Assembly: GCA_938041335.1 (NCBI GenBank)
Contig: CALIAF010000034.1
Span: 1 to 55,628 of the forward strand
Reading direction: 5' to 3'
From: an uncultured Ulvibacter sp.
Lineage (GTDB): Bacteria > Bacteroidota > Bacteroidia > Flavobacteriales > Flavobacteriaceae
DNA length: 55,628 nt
The notes under the pieces were generated by a model. The model searched no databases and was not told the origin of the DNA. It saw nothing but the letters and a program-made list of their open reading frames with translations. This document shows positions 9,869-19,417 of this stretch, piece after piece (the first letter of the stretch is position 1; each line of letters starts with the position of its first letter). Position numbers and translations under genes: made by a program.

Positions 9869-10737
9869 TTTATTTATTATTAAGCATTCTGGCCTCTACC
9901 TTAATCTTTGTCATTTTTAAAGTTTTTAAAAAGTATAATATTAACGTGTTACACGCTATTATTACAAATTATGTGGTGGCTTGTATTTGCGGGGTTATTG
10001 CTTATAATGGAGTAGCAAAAATAACTGACATCCCTTCGTATAGTTGGTTTTATTACGCTATCGCGTTAGGTGCTTTGTTTATTATTATCTTTTACTTAAT
10101 GGCTAGAACCACGCAACAAAGTGGCTTATCTGTTGTTTCTGTTGCGACAAAAATGAGTGTGGTAATACCTGTGGTTTTCGGGATACTTTATTACAATGAA
10201 TCTTTGGGTATATATAAAGGAGTAGGAATCCTACTTGCACTCGTTGCGGTTTACCTTGCATCTATAAAGTCAAAAAAGGGATTAAACATCAAACCATCCA
10301 ATCTATTATTACCCCTTTTAGTTTTTCTAGGAAGTGGTGTTATTGATACCAGTTTAAAATTTTTAGAAGAAGAATTTGTTGATAAGGTAGCTATTCCAAT
10401 TTTTTCAGCTACCATATTTGCAGCAGCTTTTTCAATAGGCTGTGTATTTATTTTGTTTCAGAAATTACAAGGACGTTTTTCCTTTAGTTTTAAAAACATA
10501 ATTGCCGGAATTGTACTAGGCATACCCAATTATTTTTCTATCTACTTTTTAGTCAAAGCTTTACGGAGTGACTTATTGGACAGCTCTGGAATATTTACCA
10601 TCAATAATGTTGCGATTGTTATGATTTCTACTTTTATTGGTGTGCTTATATTTAAAGAACGATTATTAATAAAGAATTGGATTGGGATTGCACTGGCTAT
10701 CGTTAGCATTGTTCTTGTAGCCCTAGACACCTTATAA
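9865..10737 (+). CDS. DMT superfamily (EamA-like) membrane transporter
   Basis: 290 residues, about 10 predicted membrane helices in two repeats of five, as in EamA/DMT carriers. The internal sequences YYNESLGIYKGVGILLALVA and FKERLLIKNWIGIALAIVS occupy the matching last-helix positions of the two halves. The start is GTG, overlapping the ribD stop by 4 bases. DMT carriers export or import small metabolites; being between ribD and a YigZ gene does not settle the cargo. Confidence 0.85.
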   Translation: MIYLLLSILASTLIFVIFKVFKKYNINVLHAIITNYVVACICGVIAYNGVAKITDIPSYSWFYYAIALGALFIIIFYLMARTTQQSGLSVVSVATKMSVVIPVVFGILYYNESLGIYKGVGILLALVAVYLASIKSKKGLNIKPSNLLLPLLVFLGSGVIDTSLKFLEEEFVDKVAIPIFSATIFAAAFSIGCVFILFQKLQGRFSFSFKNIIAGIVLGIPNYFSIYFLVKALRSDLLDSSGIFTINNVAIVMISTFIGVLIFKERLLIKNWIGIALAIVSIVLVALDTL

Positions 10738-11348
10738 TGATGGAACTTAGAGATACATATAACACCATAACAAAACCTTCACCAGAAACACTTTTTAAAG
10801 AACGAGGCAGTAAGTTTTATAACTATGCTTTTCCAGTAAAAGATGAAGATGCAATTAAAGATGCCTTAGCGTCACTTAAAAAAAAACACCACACTGCTGG
10901 TCATTTTTGCTATGCTTGGCAATTAGGACAACGCTATGAATCGTACAGAGCTAATGATGACGGCGAACCCAACAACAGTGCAGGAATGCCTATTTACGGG
11001 CAACTGCAAGCTTTTGATACCACTAATATTCTAGTCGTAGTAGTTCGCTATTTTGGCGGAACAAAGCTTGGTGTAGGTGGATTAATACAAGCATATAAGC
11101 AAGGAGCGCAGTTAGCGTTAGAGGCATCAAAAATTGTAAAACGCACTATTAATCAAGAATTTAACATCAAATTTGACTACCCAGAGATGAATGACGTGAT
11201 GCGGATTATTAAAGATGAAAATCTAACAATCGTATCTCAAAAAATGGAATTGAATTGTGAAATGATCATTACTGTCCGTCTCAAAGAAGCAGATCGAGTT
11301 TTTAATGCCCTCCAATTACTTCATAAGATTTCGATTAAAAAACTGTAA
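10737..11348 (+). CDS. YigZ/IMPACT family protein
   Basis: 203 residues. The N-terminal UPF0029 domain carries the family pattern ERGSKFYNYAFPV, AGHFCYAW, DDGEPNNSAGMPI and VVVVRYFGGTKLGVGGL, followed by a short C-terminal ferredoxin-like domain. Family members bind ribosomes or regulators of translation, but the bacterial role is not established. The ATG overlaps the last base of the transporter stop (TAATG). Confidence 0.92.
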   Translation: MMELRDTYNTITKPSPETLFKERGSKFYNYAFPVKDEDAIKDALASLKKKHHTAGHFCYAWQLGQRYESYRANDDGEPNNSAGMPIYGQLQAFDTTNILVVVVRYFGGTKLGVGGLIQAYKQGAQLALEASKIVKRTINQEFNIKFDYPEMNDVMRIIKDENLTIVSQKMELNCEMIITVRLKEADRVFNALQLLHKISIKKL

Positions 11349-11370
11349 GCATTGTGCTAATTGTTAAAAC

Positions 11371-11769
11371 TTAATCGATTAACTTTTCTAGCAAATATTC
11401 TGGAGCTTTCATGAGCTTTTTTGTGTTACTGTTAATAAACACCAAAGTGGTTTCTGCAGTAACTAAAATTGCACCCGATTTATTGGTGATTTCATAGTAA
11501 AATTCAATTCTGTAAGTAGGAATTTTCTTCAGACTCGTTGTAACGAACAATTCATCGTCATATTGTGCAGATTGCTTGTAATTTATGTTTAGGTTTACTA
11601 CCGGCAGCATGACACCATTTTCTTCCATCCATTTGTAAGAGAAGCCCATTTCTCTTAGCCACTCGGTTCTTCCTATTTCTAAATATTGGGCATAATTTCC
11701 GTGATAGACGACTCCCATTTTGTCAGTTTCGCCATATCTTACTCTCAAAGAAAATGTAGTTTTTTTCAA
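11371..11769 (-). CDS. Acyl-CoA thioesterase, YbgC/4-hydroxybenzoyl-CoA thioesterase type
   Basis: 132 residues, a single hotdog fold. The active-site segment YGETDKMGVVYHGNYAQYLE has the catalytic Asp16 followed by GVVYHxNY, the hallmark of this family. It should hydrolyse short- or medium-chain acyl-CoA in the cytoplasm. It stands alone between the ribD operon and dnaA, convergent with the YigZ gene (22 bases between stops). Confidence 0.9.
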   Translation of the reverse strand: MKKTTFSLRVRYGETDKMGVVYHGNYAQYLEIGRTEWLREMGFSYKWMEENGVMLPVVNLNINYKQSAQYDDELFVTTSLKKIPTYRIEFYYEITNKSGAILVTAETTLVFINSNTKKLMKAPEYLLEKLID

Positions 11770-11976
11770 AATAAAATTATTTAAAAGGGGTTCATTTTTA
11801 GTATTTTACAAAAGCACACTTAGTATGCAAAAAAAATACTTAACATTCAAGTGTAATTTGGTTTTTTTATTCAATTAATTGTTCACATATTTGCATAGCT
11901 GAGAGATACGTATGAAACTTCCCAATTTCATCTATTTCAGCTTTAAAGTATCAACCTTAATAACCGCAAATTTAAC

Positions 11977-13407
11977 ATGAGTAAAACTGCCGAATCAGTT
12001 TGGACAAATTGCCTGTCCTTTATAGAAGACAACATTACGTCTCAAGCTTACAAAACTTGGTTCGAACCTATTAAAGCGGTTAAACTTACAGATAATGCAT
12101 TAAGCATTCAAGTACCTAGTAAATTTTTCTACGAGTTTTTAGAGGAGCATTATGTAAAGCTCCTTAAAGTTGCATTGACGCGTGAGTTGGGAACAAGCGC
12201 AAAGTTAGTGTACAACATTAAAATGGAAAACACGTATGGCAATAAGCAGCCATTTACAGAAAAGATACCGAGTACTAACCGAAGTAATAACCAGGGTTCG
12301 CAAAACGTAGATGCTCCATTAAAAAACAAAAGCCCTCAACTCAAAAATCCATTTGTGATACCTGGTATCCGTAATGTAAAAATTGAGTCTCAGCTTAACC
12401 CTAATTATAATTTTGAAAACTTCTTAGAAGGAGAGTCTAATCGCTTAGCGCGCTCTGCAGGTATTGCAGTAGCAAATAAGCCCGGCGGAACCTCTTTTAA
12501 CCCATTACTAGTATTTGGTAGTGTAGGTTTAGGAAAAACACATTTAGCGCACGCTATAGGTGTGGATATTAAAGATAAATATCCAGAGAAAACAGTGCTT
12601 TATATTTCCGCAGAAAAATTTGTACAGCAGTACAGTGAGTCTGTAAAGAAAAACAACAGGAACGATTTTATACATTTCTACCAAATCATTGACGTACTTA
12701 TCGTAGATGATATACAGTTACTCTCCGGTAAAGCAGGAACACAAGATGTATTTTTTCACATTTTTAATCACTTGCACCAAAACGGTAAGCAAGTTATTCT
12801 TACCAGTGACAAGGCACCTGTAGACATGATAGATATTGAGCAGCGTTTACTCTCTCGTTTTAAATGGGGACTATCTGCAGAGTTGAACCATCCTGACTAT
12901 GACACTCGAGTGGCGATCATTCAAAATAAGCTGTATAGAGACGGTGTAGAGATGCCAGATGATATCGTGGAGTTTCTAGCAAACAATATCAAAACAAATA
13001 TTAGAGAGCTAGAAGGCGCTATTATATCTTTAATTGCACATTCATCATTCAACAAAAAAGAGATTACAATTGAGCTTGCTAAAAAGATAGTAGATAATTA
13101 TGTGAAGCACACCAAGCGTGAAGTTTCTATAGACTACATACAAAAAGTGGTAAGTGACTATTTCCAGATGGACGTAGACACCCTTCAATCTAAAACAAGA
13201 AAGCGACACATTGTACAGGCAAGACAGTTAGCCATGTTCTTTGCAAAGAAGTTTACCAAAGCCTCATTAGCATCTATTGGCTCTCAAATAGGCCAGCGCG
13301 ATCACGCTACGGTATTACACGCTTGTAAAACGGTTGACAATCTGGCAAGTACAGATAAACAGTTTAGAAAGTATGTAGAAGACCTTCAGAAAAAGCTAAC
13401 ATTATAA
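11977..13407 (+). CDS. dnaA: Chromosomal replication initiator protein DnaA
   Basis: 476 residues with all four domains. The N-terminal DnaB-interaction domain is about 1-80; a variable linker follows. The AAA+ domain has Walker A GSVGLGKTH and Walker B VLIVDDIQLL; sensor and arginine-finger segments include LLSRFKWGLSAEL. The C-terminal helix-turn-helix has the signature RDHATVLHACKTV that binds DnaA boxes. I see no cluster of DnaA boxes in the flanks, so oriC need not be here, as is common in Bacteroidota. The gene is followed by its own terminator. Confidence 0.97.
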   Translation: MSKTAESVWTNCLSFIEDNITSQAYKTWFEPIKAVKLTDNALSIQVPSKFFYEFLEEHYVKLLKVALTRELGTSAKLVYNIKMENTYGNKQPFTEKIPSTNRSNNQGSQNVDAPLKNKSPQLKNPFVIPGIRNVKIESQLNPNYNFENFLEGESNRLARSAGIAVANKPGGTSFNPLLVFGSVGLGKTHLAHAIGVDIKDKYPEKTVLYISAEKFVQQYSESVKKNNRNDFIHFYQIIDVLIVDDIQLLSGKAGTQDVFFHIFNHLHQNGKQVILTSDKAPVDMIDIEQRLLSRFKWGLSAELNHPDYDTRVAIIQNKLYRDGVEMPDDIVEFLANNIKTNIRELEGAIISLIAHSSFNKKEITIELAKKIVDNYVKHTKREVSIDYIQKVVSDYFQMDVDTLQSKTRKRHIVQARQLAMFFAKKFTKASLASIGSQIGQRDHATVLHACKTVDNLASTDKQFRKYVEDLQKKLTL

Positions 13408-13412
13408 TCATT

Positions 13413-13440
13413 TAAATCCTGCCTTTACGGTGGGATTTTT
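13413..13440 (+). terminator. Intrinsic terminator of dnaA
   Basis: A stem formed by AATCCTGCC and GGTGGGATT (with G-U pairs), loop TTTAC, then six T, starting 8 bases after the dnaA stop. Confidence 0.75.
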
Positions 13441-13466
13441 TATTTTTAATACTTCGGAAATATGCT

Positions 13467-13925
13467 ATGAAAACAAAAATCCTAATGGTTTGTCTTGGCA
13501 ACATTTGTCGCTCTCCACTTGCAGAAGGCATTTTGACCTCGATGATAGACCCAGAAAAAGTCATGGTTGCATCTGCAGGCACTGGAGGATGGCACGTAGG
13601 CTCACAACCAGACCCACGAAGTATTGAAGTTGCCAATAAAAACAATATCGACATCACCCATCAACGCGGCAAACAATTTTCAACCTATGACTATGAGATT
13701 TACGATCACATCTTTGTGATGGATGCTTCAAATTATAATGATGTAATTAAACTTTCCAAGACAGATACAGAAAGAGCAAAAGTGTCTATGATTTTAGACG
13801 AACTATTTCCTGGTGAGAAAGTAGATGTTCCAGACCCCTATTACGGAGGTGATTCTGGCTTTGATAACGTATACGATATGTTATACTCGGCTTGTGAGAA
13901 AATAGTGAGTAGGCTTGCTCTTTAA
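13467..13925 (+). CDS. Low-molecular-weight protein-tyrosine phosphatase
   Basis: 152 residues. The P-loop CLGNICRSPLAEG (CX5R, Cys9 and Arg15) is at the N-terminus, and the general-acid segment VPDPYYGGDSGFDNVYDML is near the C-terminus, as in all active LMW-PTPs. It dephosphorylates tyrosine or arginine residues in the cytoplasm. There is no tyrosine kinase or polysaccharide gene next to it. Start ATG 13467 fits the family length. Confidence 0.93.
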   Translation: MKTKILMVCLGNICRSPLAEGILTSMIDPEKVMVASAGTGGWHVGSQPDPRSIEVANKNNIDITHQRGKQFSTYDYEIYDHIFVMDASNYNDVIKLSKTDTERAKVSMILDELFPGEKVDVPDPYYGGDSGFDNVYDMLYSACEKIVSRLAL

Positions 13926-13966
13926 AAAGTTGCATTTTCAGTACATTTACGAAAAATAAATTTGAC

Positions 13967-15340
13967 ATGAAAAAACTACTTCTAAGTATTGTTGCTCTAG
14001 GTTTTGCCTTTTCAAGCAATGCGCAATCCATTACATTAGAAACATTTGCTACTGGACTAAGCTCACCTGTAGATATCCAACATGCAGGAGACGACAGACT
14101 TTTTGTTGTTGAAAAAGCAGGACGAATCATCATTTTAGACACTAACGGTGACGAAACAGGTACCTTTTTAAATATCACATCACTTGTTTCTGGAGGTGGC
14201 GAACAAGGGTTATTAGGCCTGGCTTTCCACCCAGATTATGCCACTAACGGACACTTTTTTGTAAACTACACCAACAATGGTGGTGACACTCAAATCTCAA
14301 GATTTACAGTATCTGGAGATCCTGATGTGGCAGATGCAGGATCAGAACTCCCAATAATTGATTATGCACAGCCGTTTTCAAATCACAATGGAGGCTATTT
14401 AGATTTTGGATCTGACGGATTATTATACATCGGTACTGGTGATGGCGGAAGCGGAGGAGATCCTGGAAACAGAGCTCAAAACAAGCAATTATTATTAGGT
14501 AAAATGCTAAGAATAGATATTGACAATTCATCTAACGGCAACAATTACGCTATCCCTGCAGGTAATCCATACCTAGGAGACCCAAATGGATTAGATGAAA
14601 TTTGGGCCATTGGATTAAGAAACCCTTGGAAATATGATTTTGACCCTAATAGCAATGATCTTTGGATTGCAGACGTAGGACAAAATGCGATTGAAGAAAT
14701 CAACAGAGTGGATTATACTATCGCAGATCTTAATTATGGATGGAGATGCTATGAAGGCTCTAGTGAATTTAACACAGCAAATTGCCCAGCAGCTGGAGAC
14801 CTTACATTTCCAGTTTATGAGTACCCACAAGGCGGTGCATGTTCCATTACAGGCGGAAAAGTATATACTGGAGCTACATATCCAGATCTTCAAGGATACT
14901 ACTTTTATGCAGACTTGTGTGATAGCAGAATAGCAGCTGTGAGCCCGACAAATACTAATGTCGCATTTGGAACCTTTGGCGGCAACACTTGGACTACCTT
15001 TGGTAGAGATGTAAATGGCGAAATATACATTGGAGCATTTGGCGGTACAATAAGCAAGATTACTGATATGGAACTTGTTTTAGACACAGATTCTTTTGAG
15101 ATTAATGGTTTTAAATTATTTCCTAATCCTGCAAAGAACCAATTGACAATAACGAGTGAATCTCAAGCAATTCAGGCAATTGCTATTTATGACATTAAGG
15201 GAAGCTTAATGGTTGAAGAGACAAACACGAACACTTTAAGCAAAAACATTAATGTATCTGGTCTTAACCCAGGATTATATATTACTGCGATTACAACGGA
15301 TAATGGCAGTAGATTTACACAAAAATTAATAATTAAGTAA
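13967..15340 (+). CDS. Secreted PQQ-dependent sugar dehydrogenase-like protein with T9SS type A sorting domain
   Basis: 457 residues. A signal peptide (ends FSSNAQS) precedes a six-bladed propeller of the soluble glucose/sorbosone dehydrogenase family. Visible motifs are PVDIQHAGDDRLFVVEKAGR, GEQGLLGLAFHPDY, YIGTGDGGSGGDPGN and GLRNPWKYDFDP followed by WIADVGQN. The last ~75 residues are a type A sorting domain (FKLFPNPAKNQLTI to GSRFTQKLIIK), so the enzyme should be delivered to the cell surface by the T9SS. Real PQQ use or an aldose substrate cannot be confirmed; many such proteins are uncharacterised. The rsmI-like ATG follows 6 bases after its stop. Confidence 0.9.
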   Translation: MKKLLLSIVALGFAFSSNAQSITLETFATGLSSPVDIQHAGDDRLFVVEKAGRIIILDTNGDETGTFLNITSLVSGGGEQGLLGLAFHPDYATNGHFFVNYTNNGGDTQISRFTVSGDPDVADAGSELPIIDYAQPFSNHNGGYLDFGSDGLLYIGTGDGGSGGDPGNRAQNKQLLLGKMLRIDIDNSSNGNNYAIPAGNPYLGDPNGLDEIWAIGLRNPWKYDFDPNSNDLWIADVGQNAIEEINRVDYTIADLNYGWRCYEGSSEFNTANCPAAGDLTFPVYEYPQGGACSITGGKVYTGATYPDLQGYYFYADLCDSRIAAVSPTNTNVAFGTFGGNTWTTFGRDVNGEIYIGAFGGTISKITDMELVLDTDSFEINGFKLFPNPAKNQLTITSESQAIQAIAIYDIKGSLMVEETNTNTLSKNINVSGLNPGLYITAITTDNGSRFTQKLIIK

Positions 15341-15346
15341 AACTAC

Positions 15347-16063
15347 ATGGACCATAAAAAAGGAAACCTGTATTTAATTCCTTGCACATTAGGCGATACT
15401 CCACCACTGGAAGTATTGCCTTTTTTAGTTAAAAAAGCGGTAGAAGAAATAGATCATTATGTGGTGGAGCATGAGAAATCTGCCAGACGTTTCATTAAAA
15501 GCATAAGTCCTAATAAAGGTCAAGACCAGCTATATATTAGTGAGATTAATAAATTTACTCCAAATGATGAAATTCCACTTATGATTCATCCGTGCCTTGA
15601 AGGTAAAGACGTAGGAGTCATCTCTGATGCTGGATGCCCTGGCATTGCAGATCCAGGAGCACTTATCGTGCAAGAGGCTCATAAAAATGGGATAAAAGTA
15701 GTGCCATTAGTAGGCCCTTCTTCTATATTGCTGGCTATGATGGCGAGTGGTTTTAACGGTCAGAACTTTGCTTTTAATGGATACCTACCCATAGACAAAC
15801 AAGATCGTAAAACTGCCATAAAAAGATTAGAGAAGTTAAGCGGTGAATACGAGCAAGCGCAAGCCTTTATTGAAACGCCATACAGAAATAATCAAATGCT
15901 TGACAGCCTTATTAGCAGTCTAAATGGCAATACAAGCATATGTGTAGCCTGCGATATCACCCTTTCAACAGAATACATAAAAACGTTTACCGCAAATGAA
16001 TGGAAACGAAAAAAGGTAGATCTTAATAAAAGACCTACCCTTTTTATAATTCAAAAACTGTAA
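15347..16063 (+). CDS. SAM-dependent tetrapyrrole methylase-fold methyltransferase, RsmI-like
   Basis: 238 residues. GNLYLIPCTLGDTPP at the start, EHEKSARRFIK, and the segment VISDAGCPGIADPGALIVQE followed by VPLVGPSSILLAMMASG place it with RsmI, which 2'-O-methylates C1402 of 16S rRNA. It is more divergent than canonical RsmI: the usual PIGN motif is replaced by CTLGD, and the C-terminal part is shorter. Bacteroidota often carry this second form, so a different target is possible. Start ATG is 6 bases after the preceding stop. Confidence 0.82.
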   Translation: MDHKKGNLYLIPCTLGDTPPLEVLPFLVKKAVEEIDHYVVEHEKSARRFIKSISPNKGQDQLYISEINKFTPNDEIPLMIHPCLEGKDVGVISDAGCPGIADPGALIVQEAHKNGIKVVPLVGPSSILLAMMASGFNGQNFAFNGYLPIDKQDRKTAIKRLEKLSGEYEQAQAFIETPYRNNQMLDSLISSLNGNTSICVACDITLSTEYIKTFTANEWKRKKVDLNKRPTLFIIQKL

Positions 16064-16074
16064 ATTAATCTAAA

Positions 16075-16725
16075 CTATAAAATGTTTACTCTTGCTTTTT
16101 TATCTGCTTGTATGAATGAAGTATCATAGCCAGAAAATTTCTTTATGTAATAAGCAATTGTAACACCATTACCATCTGCAAATTGAGTGGCTCCAACAGA
16201 ACGGAGGTAGCTTTTTACATTACCCGCTCCTGCTAAATGCGCTGCCGCAAGGATTCCGCTTTCAGTAACTCTTACCCCATTTATATATCTACCAGCACTT
16301 CGCTTAATATCTTTACGAAGAATCCACTTATTTCTAGCCATATTTGCCTTAAAAGCAGCCTCTTGCATTTGAGAGCTTTGCAAGAATAAACTAGAATTGT
16401 TAATCCCTATCATTTCTAGAGTCCCTTTACCAAACTGGTATTTACCCATATAACCAAACTGGTTCACTACACCGTATCTTCCTTGAGACTCTTTAAATCC
16501 CAAAGCCTCTTTAAAGCCAACAAAACCCTTATCTAAGAAAATAGAAAAGGAAACGGGAGTGAAAGCATCTAATGTTACTTCGTCCTCACTAGGAACCGTA
16601 TACACTAAATTTGTATTGTCAAGTCTGTAGTGAGAGAAATCTAAAGCAGTTTCAATCGAATAACCAGATTTAACGATCATTAGCAATAAGGCAACGAATA
16701 CTAAAGTACTTACTTTTATCTTCAT
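16075..16725 (-). CDS. Exported lysozyme-fold (transglycosylase-like) protein
   Basis: 216 residues with an N-terminal hydrophobic export segment (VFVALLLMIVKSGYS). The middle resembles the soluble lytic transglycosylase core: FKESQGRYGV supplies a Glu in the usual catalytic position, GYMGKYQFG stands where the GLMQ motif is, and AAHLAGAGNVKSYLR resembles AAYNAG. It is likely a periplasmic peptidoglycan-cleaving or -binding protein. Two genes upstream (mltG, dapF) are also cell-wall genes. Enzyme activity is an inference from motif spacing. Confidence 0.75.
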   Translation of the reverse strand: MKIKVSTLVFVALLLMIVKSGYSIETALDFSHYRLDNTNLVYTVPSEDEVTLDAFTPVSFSIFLDKGFVGFKEALGFKESQGRYGVVNQFGYMGKYQFGKGTLEMIGINNSSLFLQSSQMQEAAFKANMARNKWILRKDIKRSAGRYINGVRVTESGILAAAHLAGAGNVKSYLRSVGATQFADGNGVTIAYYIKKFSGYDTSFIQADKKARVNIL

Positions 16726-16770
16726 TTTTTCTGAAATTTAAAGAGAGTAAACCCCCTTATTTTCGCGGTG

Positions 16771-16778
16771 CAAAGATA
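16771..16778 (-). promoter_or_regulatory. TAnnTTTG -7 element upstream of the lysozyme-fold gene
   Basis: On the minus strand, TATCTTTG followed by CACCGCG matches the Bacteroidota -7 consensus TAnnTTTG exactly, 46 bases before the ATG. No convincing -33 TTTG at 19-nt spacing was found. Confidence 0.6.
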
Positions 16779-16943
16779 CTACTTCTGAAACAACAGAAAA
16801 GCAATATATGTTAAAAAATGTTAATTCAGTTTTGGAGCTTTTTCTTACAACTAAGGTAGTACTTTCTTACAAAGAAATTTAGACCAATAAAAATAGTAAT
16901 GAACAGGTTTTCAACAACTTAAATTTCAGAAACACCAGACACA

Positions 16944-17987
16944 CTAACGATTTACACCGTTACTATTAATCCAGTTTACATAAGCAACCTTATTTTTATT
17001 GTGTCCCGCCAGCGTTTTAGCAAACTTGTGGTAGCCAAAATTAGTCACATCTGCCACCATATACAAGTAATTATGACTCGCAGGGTTGAGCACTGCATCT
17101 ATAGAAGAAACATCTGGCATGGTTATAGGCCCAGGAGGTACACCCGTGTATTTATAGGTATTATATTTTGAGTCAAGTTCTAGATCTTTATACAAAACAC
17201 GTTTTATCACCTGAGAGAAATTGTTTTCGTTTCGTTTTTTAGCATAAATAACCGTTGGATCTGCTTGAAGCAACATTCCTTTTTTTAGGCGATTTACATA
17301 TAAACCAGCAACCAATGGACGCTCATCTACTTTAGCCGTTTCTTTTTGCACAATGGCTGCTAATGCAATCACTTGCTTTGGGGTCATACCTAACTGTGAC
17401 GCTTTAGCCATTCTTTTGGTATTCCAAAAGCGCTTATACTCTTCCAGCATTTTGTTTCTGAAATCTTCTGCACTTGTATTCCAGTATATCTCATACGTAT
17501 TTGGAATGTACATAGACAGTGCGGTATCCTTATTAAAATCAGCTAATTTTAAAAAATCTGGGTTCTTAAGCGCGGTAATAAATGAAAGACTATCTGGTTC
17601 CATCTGACTAGCCAGATGACCCGCAAGATTTTCTAATCGCTCTTGATTGTTAAATTTAATATCAATAGGTGTATTGCCAGAGCGTATACTATTGATAATA
17701 TCATTATTATTCATTCCTTTTTTAATAATGAAATGACCCGACTTGATGTTGCCACTATATTTTTTCTGTTCTGCAACTGCAATAAAACTGTCCACGTCAT
17801 CTAATAATGGTGTTATCTCTTCAATCACTTGTGAAAAATTCGCTCCTCTAGGGATATACACATGTGCCTCTTCATTCTTAAATGCCGTGTTTGGCACAAA
17901 AATATTATTGTACACGTAGTACGCAAAACCTGCCATTACCACTAAACCTAAAAGCACAACGGCTACTAAAATCTTTTTGAGATACAT
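16944..17987 (-). CDS. mltG: Endolytic transglycosylase MltG
   Basis: 347 residues. One N-terminal membrane helix (about 6-28) anchors a periplasmic YceG domain. The segment AAIVQKETAKVDERPLVAG contains the catalytic Glu216 and is followed by NRLKKGMLLQADPTVIYA, both hallmarks of MltG. It cuts nascent glycan strands and sets their length. The stop-to-start distance to the upstream acetyltransferase is zero (18518 gene ends at 17988), so it is in one operon with that gene and dapF. Confidence 0.95.
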   Translation of the reverse strand: MYLKKILVAVVLLGLVVMAGFAYYVYNNIFVPNTAFKNEEAHVYIPRGANFSQVIEEITPLLDDVDSFIAVAEQKKYSGNIKSGHFIIKKGMNNNDIINSIRSGNTPIDIKFNNQERLENLAGHLASQMEPDSLSFITALKNPDFLKLADFNKDTALSMYIPNTYEIYWNTSAEDFRNKMLEEYKRFWNTKRMAKASQLGMTPKQVIALAAIVQKETAKVDERPLVAGLYVNRLKKGMLLQADPTVIYAKKRNENNFSQVIKRVLYKDLELDSKYNTYKYTGVPPGPITMPDVSSIDAVLNPASHNYLYMVADVTNFGYHKFAKTLAGHNKNKVAYVNWINSNGVNR

Positions 17988-18518
17988 TTATTCTTTGATG
18001 TATTGATATATTAATTCGTCTTTAAAACTCCCTTTAGAAAAGCTCCAATCTTTCTTAACGCCTACTTTTACAAACCCTTGATTTTCAAATAAAGCAATGC
18101 TAGCAGCATTATCCGAAGTGATATTAGCATACAACTGATGTACTTGAAAAGCATCAAAAGCATAATCGCATAGCGTGGTCAAGGCATCTTTTCCAAACCC
18201 TTTACCTCTGGCCGTTTCTAATAACATTAGCCCTACTCCTACTCGTCTATTTTTGGGATCAAAGTCAAATAAGTCAATAAATCCTAATGCTGTTTCTTTG
18301 TTATTATCAGTAATTACCAAGCGTAATTGTTTTGCCTCATAGATATCTTGATGCGCATTACTCAAGTATTGCTTTAAAATATGTTTTGAATAAGGCACTT
18401 GCGTATTGCTCAGCTCCCAACCAGAAGTGTCATTCTCAATAGAAAATAACAAATCCAAGTCTTCTGGCTCCAATGCTCTTAGCGCGATATTTTCACCTTG
18501 TAAACTTATTGTTCCCAT
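17988..18518 (-). CDS. GNAT family N-acetyltransferase (RimJ/RimL-like)
   Basis: 176 residues. LRALEPEDLDLLFSIEND at the start, motif A LLETARGKGFGKDALTTLCDYA, and DNAASIALFENQGFVKVG are characteristic of the RimJ/RimL branch of GNATs, which acetylate protein N-termini, antibiotics or polyamines. Its start overlaps the dapF stop by 13 bases, so the two are co-translated. Substrate unknown. Confidence 0.87.
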   Translation of the reverse strand: MGTISLQGENIALRALEPEDLDLLFSIENDTSGWELSNTQVPYSKHILKQYLSNAHQDIYEAKQLRLVITDNNKETALGFIDLFDFDPKNRRVGVGLMLLETARGKGFGKDALTTLCDYAFDAFQVHQLYANITSDNAASIALFENQGFVKVGVKKDWSFSKGSFKDELIYQYIKE

Positions 18519-19282
18519 ACTCCTTTATATACTAAGGTTGCTGGCCCTTCTAAAAATATGTTAGAATAGCCATTTTCATTTGCGTCAAATCGCACCAGAA
18601 GGGTTCCGCCAGGGGTCACCAAACTCACTTGGCTCTCTTTTAACGCACCCATTTTATGTAAGGCAATTGCCACAGCCGTGACACCAGTCCCACAAGATAG
18701 TGTTTCATCTTCTACACCGCGTTCATAGGTTCTCACCTGATAGATCTTTTCTGAAACTTGTGCTACAAAATTTACATTCGCACCTTCAGCTCCATAGATA
18801 TCATGTCTTATTGCTTTTCCTTGTGTATAAACATCAAAGTCATCTAACTTTTCAACCAGTTGGACATGATGCGGTGATCCAGTATTTAAAAAAGTATAGT
18901 TTTCCGAAACTTTCACGGTATCAACATCTATCATTTTTAATGAAACTCCATCTTCCTTGACAACAGCATCATGAAGCCCATCAATGGCCATAAATTGTGT
19001 CTTATTATCGATTACTCCAAGCCGCTTTGCAAAATCTACAATACATCTACCGCCATTACCACACATAGTGCTCTCATTGCCATCTGCGTTATAATACACC
19101 ATCTTAAAATCTGCTGTAATAGCTTCTTCTAAAAGAATAAGTCCATCTGCCCCTACTCCAAATTTTCTATCGCATAGCAGCGCGATCAACTTGGTGTCCT
19201 CCTTAGGGAAAATCTGTAAGCGATTATCAATCATTACAAAGTCATTTCCGGTACCTTGATATTTATAAAACGGGAAGCTCAT
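18506..19282 (-). CDS. dapF: Diaminopimelate epimerase
   Basis: 258 residues from ATG 19282 (MSFPFYKYQGTGNDFVMIDN). A TTG three codons upstream is less likely. The two catalytic cysteines are seen in MCGNGGRC (Cys74) and SCGTGVTAVA (Cys197). DapF converts LL- to meso-diaminopimelate for lysine and peptidoglycan synthesis. It heads a minus-strand operon with an acetyltransferase and mltG, a sensible cell-wall grouping, and diverges from htrA. Confidence 0.96.
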   Translation of the reverse strand: MSFPFYKYQGTGNDFVMIDNRLQIFPKEDTKLIALLCDRKFGVGADGLILLEEAITADFKMVYYNADGNESTMCGNGGRCIVDFAKRLGVIDNKTQFMAIDGLHDAVVKEDGVSLKMIDVDTVKVSENYTFLNTGSPHHVQLVEKLDDFDVYTQGKAIRHDIYGAEGANVNFVAQVSEKIYQVRTYERGVEDETLSCGTGVTAVAIALHKMGALKESQVSLVTPGGTLLVRFDANENGYSNIFLEGPATLVYKGVWEQ

Positions 19283-19417
19283 GAATAGCAAAGGTATAAA
19301 AAGGAAGACGATACAAATCTAATCTAATATGTTAATGGATGTTAATTTTTGAAATACACTATAATAATCTGCGTCATATAATTGTTATCTAAGTAGAACT
19401 CTTAAAACGTACAACAC

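Noticed and set aside
11770-11976. Possible oriC next to dnaA
   Set aside because: I found no cluster of TTATCCACA-type boxes or an AT-rich unwinding element with iterons; in Bacteroidota the origin is often elsewhere.
14304-14893. Minus-strand frames within the sugar-dehydrogenase gene
   Set aside because: The plus-strand protein has clear family motifs over the whole region.
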